In this document: one piece after another, positions 59,049 through 64,000 of the stretch | Layout: each line of letters opens with the position of its first letter | Numbering within the stretch: the first letter of the stretch is position 1 | From: Coptis chinensis | Taxonomy: Eukaryota; Streptophyta; Magnoliopsida; Ranunculales; Ranunculaceae | DNA length: 64,000 nt | Reading direction: 5' to 3' | Assembly: GCA_015680905.1 (NCBI GenBank) | Contig: CM027382.1 | Coordinates: forward strand, 1-64,000 | The notes under the pieces: model-generated | What the model was told of the DNA's origin: nothing | Databases searched by the model: none | What the model saw: the letters and a program-made list of their open reading frames with translations, nothing else | Position numbers and translations under genes: made by a program

Positions 59049-62000
59049 ATGCAATCACAAAATATCAAATCTTTTCAAAAGCATGCTTCTTTATTCTTCA
59101 AAGAACCCAAAACACACTTCCAAAAACCACTTCATTCTCTCCTTAAACCCCAGCAGATAACATACTCATTTCAAATGGGTAAACTTCCATCTGTTTCACA
59201 CTTTCTTCCAACACAACTCACCCCAAAATCACTCAAAACTCACCTACACAACAACATTCTCAAAGTTACAGTACATAAAGTAGCAATTTTGCTTGTTGGT
59301 GGGCTTTTTCTCATGGGGAGTTATGGTTGCAAACCAGTTTTGGCACAAGGTGATAAGCCCAGTGTTGTTGAAACTATGGAGGAAGATAAAGTTACCCAGA
59401 GTGAAGATAGTGATGATGAGATGTATTTGAAGATTTTGGAGAAGAACCCAAGAGATGTTGAGACATTGAAGGTGGTTTTGTCCAGGAAGATGATGAAAGG
59501 GAAGAGAAAAGAAGCTGTGGAGTATGTGGAGAGGTTGATAGAAATCGAACCGAATGAAGTGGAGTGGAGGCTTTTGCAAGCTCTTTCTTATGAGATGTTG
59601 GGAAATTTGAACAAGGCTAAGAGACTGTTTAAGGATATCTTGGAGGAGAGACCACTCTTACTTAGAGCTTTACATGTATGATTTCTTGAAACTCCTTAAC
59701 ATTATTTCTTGTTTTCAGTGTTGCAATTTATAGTCATTTTTAATACTGTGTTGTCTTAGTTTGTATTGCTTGCATTTTGGAATTTGCAGAACTCATATAT
59801 GAGCTTTTATTGTAATGGATACTGAAATAGATTATATTGTATATGCTTAAAATATCCTAATAATTACATTGTTTACACCAAGGGTGAACTACTCATTTGG
59901 TTGTTCATCTATATGATTAATTGAATAGTCATAGTGGATCAAGTGTTGTCAGGTTATTTACCGTTCAGAAAAGTTTGTTTTCCTCGGTCTTAAAACATTT
60001 ATTAAATATATGGATCATATTGATTTTATCATAAAATTGAATCTCGTATAATCTTCAAAAGTGGAGGCTTCTGCAAGCTCTTCCATAGTATTATCATAAA
60101 AAACTGAAAACTAAAAAATAAAATGATATTCTGATTCTTCTCTATTTTCTATAACTTCTCTATTTTTAGAAACGAAGCAATGTATGTTATAGTCAGTAAA
60201 ACAGTAGCTATATAGGTCAGTTCTCCTTTGCAATTATCGCTTCAGTCTTGCAACTTAAGACAGTCAGTCTATCATAAGCCAACTGATGAGTGATGATACA
60301 GAAAATTAGGAACTTACGAAATTCTGTTAGAACCAGTTGACAGGACTTGTTGAAATGTTGACACTATACTAATCACTAAATCGACCACCGGCAAGGTTCA
60401 GTAGTTTAACAGTGTGCTTACGTCTTTTACTGAGTAGAGCTGCGTCCCACTATTTCGGGGATCAGGGTTAGTAAAATTGTTACTCCTTGTCCATCTGTGG
60501 TTAAATCAGTGCAGTGGATAACCTAATTATCCTCAATACTGGTTAATTTCTTTTGTTTTGTTTTTTGATAAACACTGATTCTATGTCAGTGCAAACTATA
60601 TTCTGAGTATACTGTTGTAGCTCTATTGTTTCAACCTCCTATCTCCCTCTTTTCTCTAGGTCTCGCCCCCCTCTATCCCGAAAAATCCTCCTCTATTCTC
60701 TCTCTCCTGTTCTCTTTATACACCCTTGTCTTCCATCTAAGTCGTCCACCTGTCCCTCCATCCCTCGCTCTCTCTTCTTCCACGTGTAGGGTTTCTACCG
60801 CGTACCTACGGGTCCGCGGACTGATCTTATACTCGCGAGTTCCCCGCATATCTTGCATCGGCGTCATCATACTGTTGATCCTCTACACCCCGGCTTCCAC
60901 TACCACAGCTTGCATCGGGCCAATCTTACCCCTGATCCTCTATACCCCAGACCTTACCACCACATATACTTTCTGAGATCCTTGCAAAGACTGAACTAAT
61001 CAGCAAGAAACTAGACAAATATGGATTTTGTTTCAGTGTTTTCTTAGTTCATTGTGTTGTATAGATTGCTTGCTTATATCGAGCAATTGTTCTTTGTGGT
61101 GTCTGGTTATAGGGTGCTTGTGTTTTATTCTTATAATTCTGCTTTGGTTGGCTATTCATTTGGAAACAAAGCACTAAGAATCTCCTCCTTTACAGGGTTT
61201 GGCAATGGCCATGCATAAAAATCGTGAAGGTCCAGCTGTTTTTGAGATGCTAAATAAGGCTTTGGAATTTGCTCAACGTGAAAAAAGAGTCACCGAGGAG
61301 CGTAACATAAGGATTTTAGTCGCACAGATGCATGTCGCAAAGGTGAAGCCTTATTCTTTGTAATGAATAAATTTGAAGCATTTCATTAATGGGCGGAAGA
61401 TTGGAGGCACAGAACTCAGACAAGCATAATGTTCTTATCCATCCAACAACACTGGCTTTTATTCAATGGTTAAACTTGTTTTGGTTTCTTGTTTATGTTC
61501 ATTACCTGAAAGCATCGTAGTTGTTGGTTCTGAGACCTTTGAGAATGGCCCATGCCTTTAACCAGTCTTAAACTCTGTATAGAATATAGATGGTTTTGAG
61601 GGGGTGGCATTGAACACATGTTATATAAGACAACATATATATTATGCTGCATGAGAATAAAATGTGTTGTTTAATTACTACCTGGTATTTTGTGAAGTGT
61701 TTTAGTTTAATTATATATATGTGTATGTCATTGTAGGGTGACTTGGAGCAGGGTTTGAAGAAATTCCAAGATCTGGTTGATGAGAACCCTCGTGATTTTC
61801 GGCCATATCTTTGTCAGGTAAGGATGCTTCTGGAACAAAGTGGAGATAATTTAAGCTCACTTCTTTTGCATTGATAATATTCTTAAGATTATTTAGTCTG
61901 GTAGATCGTGTTTGACGATTGTCTCTACTTACATTCTGAAGGTTGATTAGTAAAATTCTCCTTCCTGAACATGACGAACTCTTATAGATCGCAATTGATG

Positions 62001-62440
62001 TGTCAGCTGACAAGTTCTGATAGTTCCCGTTATGTCTCTTACGTCCCTGAAAAATCCTTATTGTTCCCTTTTTTACCTAAATTCTGCAAGTTGTGACAAA
62101 TCGTTTCCTATTAGTGGCCATAAAGGTTATTGGTGAAAATGGCCATGCTGTTTCCATATCTGATCATCACACGGTCTACCCACACTATCGTTTTGTATCC
62201 AACTAATGAATGTATCTTAAAAATTCTCTTATCGTGGTTATTGGTTTTGGACAGGGGATAATCTACAGCTTATTGAATAAAAAGACGGAAGCAGAGGAGC
62301 AATTTGGGATGTATCGAAGTCTTGTACCACAGGAATTTCCTCAAAGAGGATTCCTTGATGATGTCGTGCTGGCAGCAAAAACAGAACCAAGTGACCAACT
62401 TCAGAAAGAGTTTAAAGCTGAATATTCATACAGAAAGTAA
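59049..62440 (+). CDS. Chloroplast TPR protein, SLOW GREEN 1-like
   Basis: A tetratricopeptide-repeat protein resembling SLOW GREEN 1 and its relatives, which act in chloroplast development. Exons: 59049-59675, 61196-61342, 61737-61817, 62255-62440, all phase 0, giving 346 residues. The N-terminus (MQSQNIKSFQKHASLFF) is rich in Ser, Lys and Phe without acids, like a transit peptide. It is followed by a hydrophobic stretch (VAILLVGGLFLMGSYG), perhaps a membrane anchor or thylakoid signal, and an acidic linker. TPR units follow at ~150-330, for example AVEYVERLIEIEPNEVEWR and GDLEQGLKKFQDLVDENPRD. The frame stays open up to an ATG at 58956 (377 residues); 59049 was chosen for its cleaner transit peptide. 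Intron 1 is 1.5 kb. No damage was seen. The exact paralogue is uncertain. Confidence 0.85.
60640..60980 (+). repeat. C/T-rich low-complexity block in the TPR gene intron 1
   Basis: Pyrimidine-rich sequence unlike the AT-rich intron around it. It ends with two diverged copies of a ~55-base unit containing CTTGCATCGG and GATCCTCTACACCCC-type words (about 60855-60963). The long open frame across it has no family resemblance. Possibly the remnant of an inserted repeat. Confidence 0.4.
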
Positions 62441-63319
62441 GATGAATTGCTGAAGAACTTATCAAGCGTGTAATCTTCGGCTTGTTAAGGCATTTTTCTT
62501 TTTGGTGTGTAACTTTGTTTGTGTTATTTTTTAGTTAGATCAAAATTCATAGTCAGTGTGTTACACTCCAGGTGCTATGAATGTGTCAACACTGTAAACT
62601 GTTATTTCACCCCCAACGTTGTAAATACAGGTTTTGAAGACTGAACATGGCTTGGTGCACCCTTGCATTACTTTTTTATTTTGTTTGTATATTCCTCAGG
62701 CTCAGACAGTGATTTTTGTAACCAGGTGAAAATGGGCAACCAGAGCTCAGTAATGACTAGCGACTTCACTAAAAAAAAAAAGGCATAGGACGTCAGTGCA
62801 CCACAACATGACATAAAGCCCCTTCTAGTTGCAATTAGGATTACCCCCAAATTGACAATCAACTAATTTTTCCGTCTTTTAACCCGTCAAAACATATGGA
62901 AAAAAAACTAATTTTTCCGTCTTTTGACCCGTCAAAACATATGGAAAAAAAAGAGAAAAAAAATTTCCACTTAAAAAAAAAAAAAAAAAAAAACACGTGA
63001 AAGACATTAATATTTTTTTACTCACCCATATTTATTTATTTTCTTTTTATTATTTTAGGCTCCACAAAACAAAAAAAAAACTTCATACTTAGATAATATT
63101 TAATAAAATAAAAAAATTTCTAAAAAAAATGTAGATCTCACAAATACTATTTCTCCACTTTATTTTTTATTCAATTATTAAAATAAATTATAGACGTTTT
63201 TTTTTTAAATTTTATGGAGCCCACATTTTTAATGAATTTTTCCTTTTGAGTTAAAAGCCCCTCCTCTTTTTTTCATTTTCATTCACAACCCCCTCCCCTC
63301 TCTCTCTCTCCCTTCTTCC
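62441..63319. other. TPR gene 3' UTR and A-rich spacer
   Basis: After about 200 bases of likely 3' UTR, this turns into A/T homopolymer-rich DNA (62770-63210). It includes a short direct repeat of AACTAATTTTTCCGTCTTT (about 62862 and 62908). CT repeats at 63292-63312 lie just before the next start codon and suit a plant 5' UTR. No gene seen. Confidence 0.5.
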
Positions 63320-63664
63320 ATGGAACTTCCTTCATCTTCTTCACAACCCAACAACAACGAAGGTGACAACATCTCAAACATTCATTCAATACCCAATCTT
63401 TCAAATCCTTCTTCCAAAGACCCCTCCAAAAATGTTGAAAGTATTATATTTAACAATAAAAAGAAGAAAAAGAAGAAAACTTTATTAAAATTGGCATTCC
63501 CAGTTTCTTCTTCTACTGCTGCTACTGCTTCTTCAAGTAAAGGGTTGCGTGTTATGAGTAAATTATCTAAAAATGCTTCTAAAGTTATTGTCAATCGTTG
63601 TGGGAGTGATTTCGATGGACTTGCGCTACCTCTTGGAATGTCAATTGCTGCTGTTGTTGCACAG
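63320..63664 (+). CDS. First exon of an unrecognised gene (runs off the window)
   Basis: An ATG at 63320 follows a CT-rich leader and opens 115 codons, ending in a GT donor at 63665. The N-terminus is Ser/Asn-rich and low complexity, with a run of seven lysines near residues 47-53. After residue ~75 it looks globular: GLRVMSKLSKNASKVIVNRC, then DFDGLALPLGMSIAAVVAQ. I do not recognise the family. The basic segment could be a nuclear signal, but that is a guess. The rest of the gene lies beyond 64000 or in the unread remainder after 63665. Confidence 0.6.
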
Positions 63665-64000
63665 GTTTGATTTTTGTGCACCCCTGGTTTAGTTTTCAAG
63701 TAAAGTTATGATTTTTATGCTTATTTGTTTATGTAATGTGTATTGCCTATCATGGATTATTGCTTTTTTTTATTAGAATTACATTTTAGTTTTAAGGATT
63801 TAGTAGATGGTATCTCATTTTGGTCATCGGTGTAAACAAGTTGTGTAAGAATTTATTGAGAGTTAGGTGCTCCTCAGCCTAAGGAAGTGGGAAGGAATAA
63901 AATGTGAAGGAATTTAGATGGAAATTTAGTAGGACCAGTGACAACTATGTTGAGGATTAGCTTTGTCAGGGTAGAAGTCACTAGAAATGTTGTGAATCTC
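63665..64000. other. Probable intron of the unrecognised gene
   Basis: Non-coding, T-rich sequence follows the GT donor at 63665. No second exon can be supported before the window ends. Confidence 0.4.

Noticed and set aside
60626-60976. Plus-strand open frame of 116 codons in the TPR gene intron
   Set aside because: Low-complexity pyrimidine-rich DNA gives a Ser/Pro/Leu frame by composition alone.
1-64000. CRISPR arrays, riboswitches, operons
   Set aside because: The window is eukaryotic nuclear DNA; the regular repeats seen are MITE, SINE or microsatellite in nature.

Overview
This window looks like nuclear DNA of a dicot plant. It is AT-rich, its genes are split by many GT-AG introns, its proteins match plant families closely (CSTF64, AGT2, IST1-like, SERK receptor kinase, DEAD-box helicase RH39, a SLOW GREEN 1-like TPR protein), and it carries plant MITEs, tRNA-derived SINEs, copia-type LTR elements and a likely Helitron. 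I see no rRNA, true tRNA gene, CRISPR array or bacterial operon. All family names come from recognising the sequences; no search was run.

Layout. 1-2.1 kb: gene-free. 2.2-7.3 kb (+): CSTF64, an mRNA 3'-end processing factor. 8.2-11.7 kb (-): mitochondrial alanine:glyoxylate aminotransferase 2 (AGT2). Both genes have well-kept splice sites but several small exonic indels, so they are either poorly sequenced or recently broken. 11.9-13.4 kb: a block of MITEs. 13.75-16.4 kb (+): an intact IST1-like ESCRT gene with a SINE and a MITE in its introns. 17.9-58.3 kb: a tandemly duplicated head-to-head gene pair, SERK-like LRR receptor kinase (-) and RH39 helicase (+). Unit A has SERK-A (one base short in exon 3) and an RH39 copy that stops in intron 3. 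RH39-A is cut up by a 2.3-kb non-autonomous LTR element, an ~8-kb Helitron-like insert carrying KASI and 14-3-3 gene fragments, and an ~11.6-kb insert in exon 3. That last insert holds two copia remnants around a third, partial SERK copy (exons 1-7). Unit B follows directly and has an intact SERK-B (624 aa) and an intact RH39-B (656 aa). 59.0-62.4 kb (+): chloroplast TPR protein. 63.3 kb to the end: first exon of an unrecognised gene.

The genes form no pathway; this is ordinary mixed plant gene space. The most unusual parts are the SERK/RH39 duplication, the layered insertions inside RH39-A, the gene-fragment-carrying Helitron-like insert, and a SERK fragment whose reading frame could give a secreted LRR ectodomain without membrane or kinase parts. 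A SINE at the same position in all three SERK copies, with the same flanking target duplication, shows that it predates the duplications.
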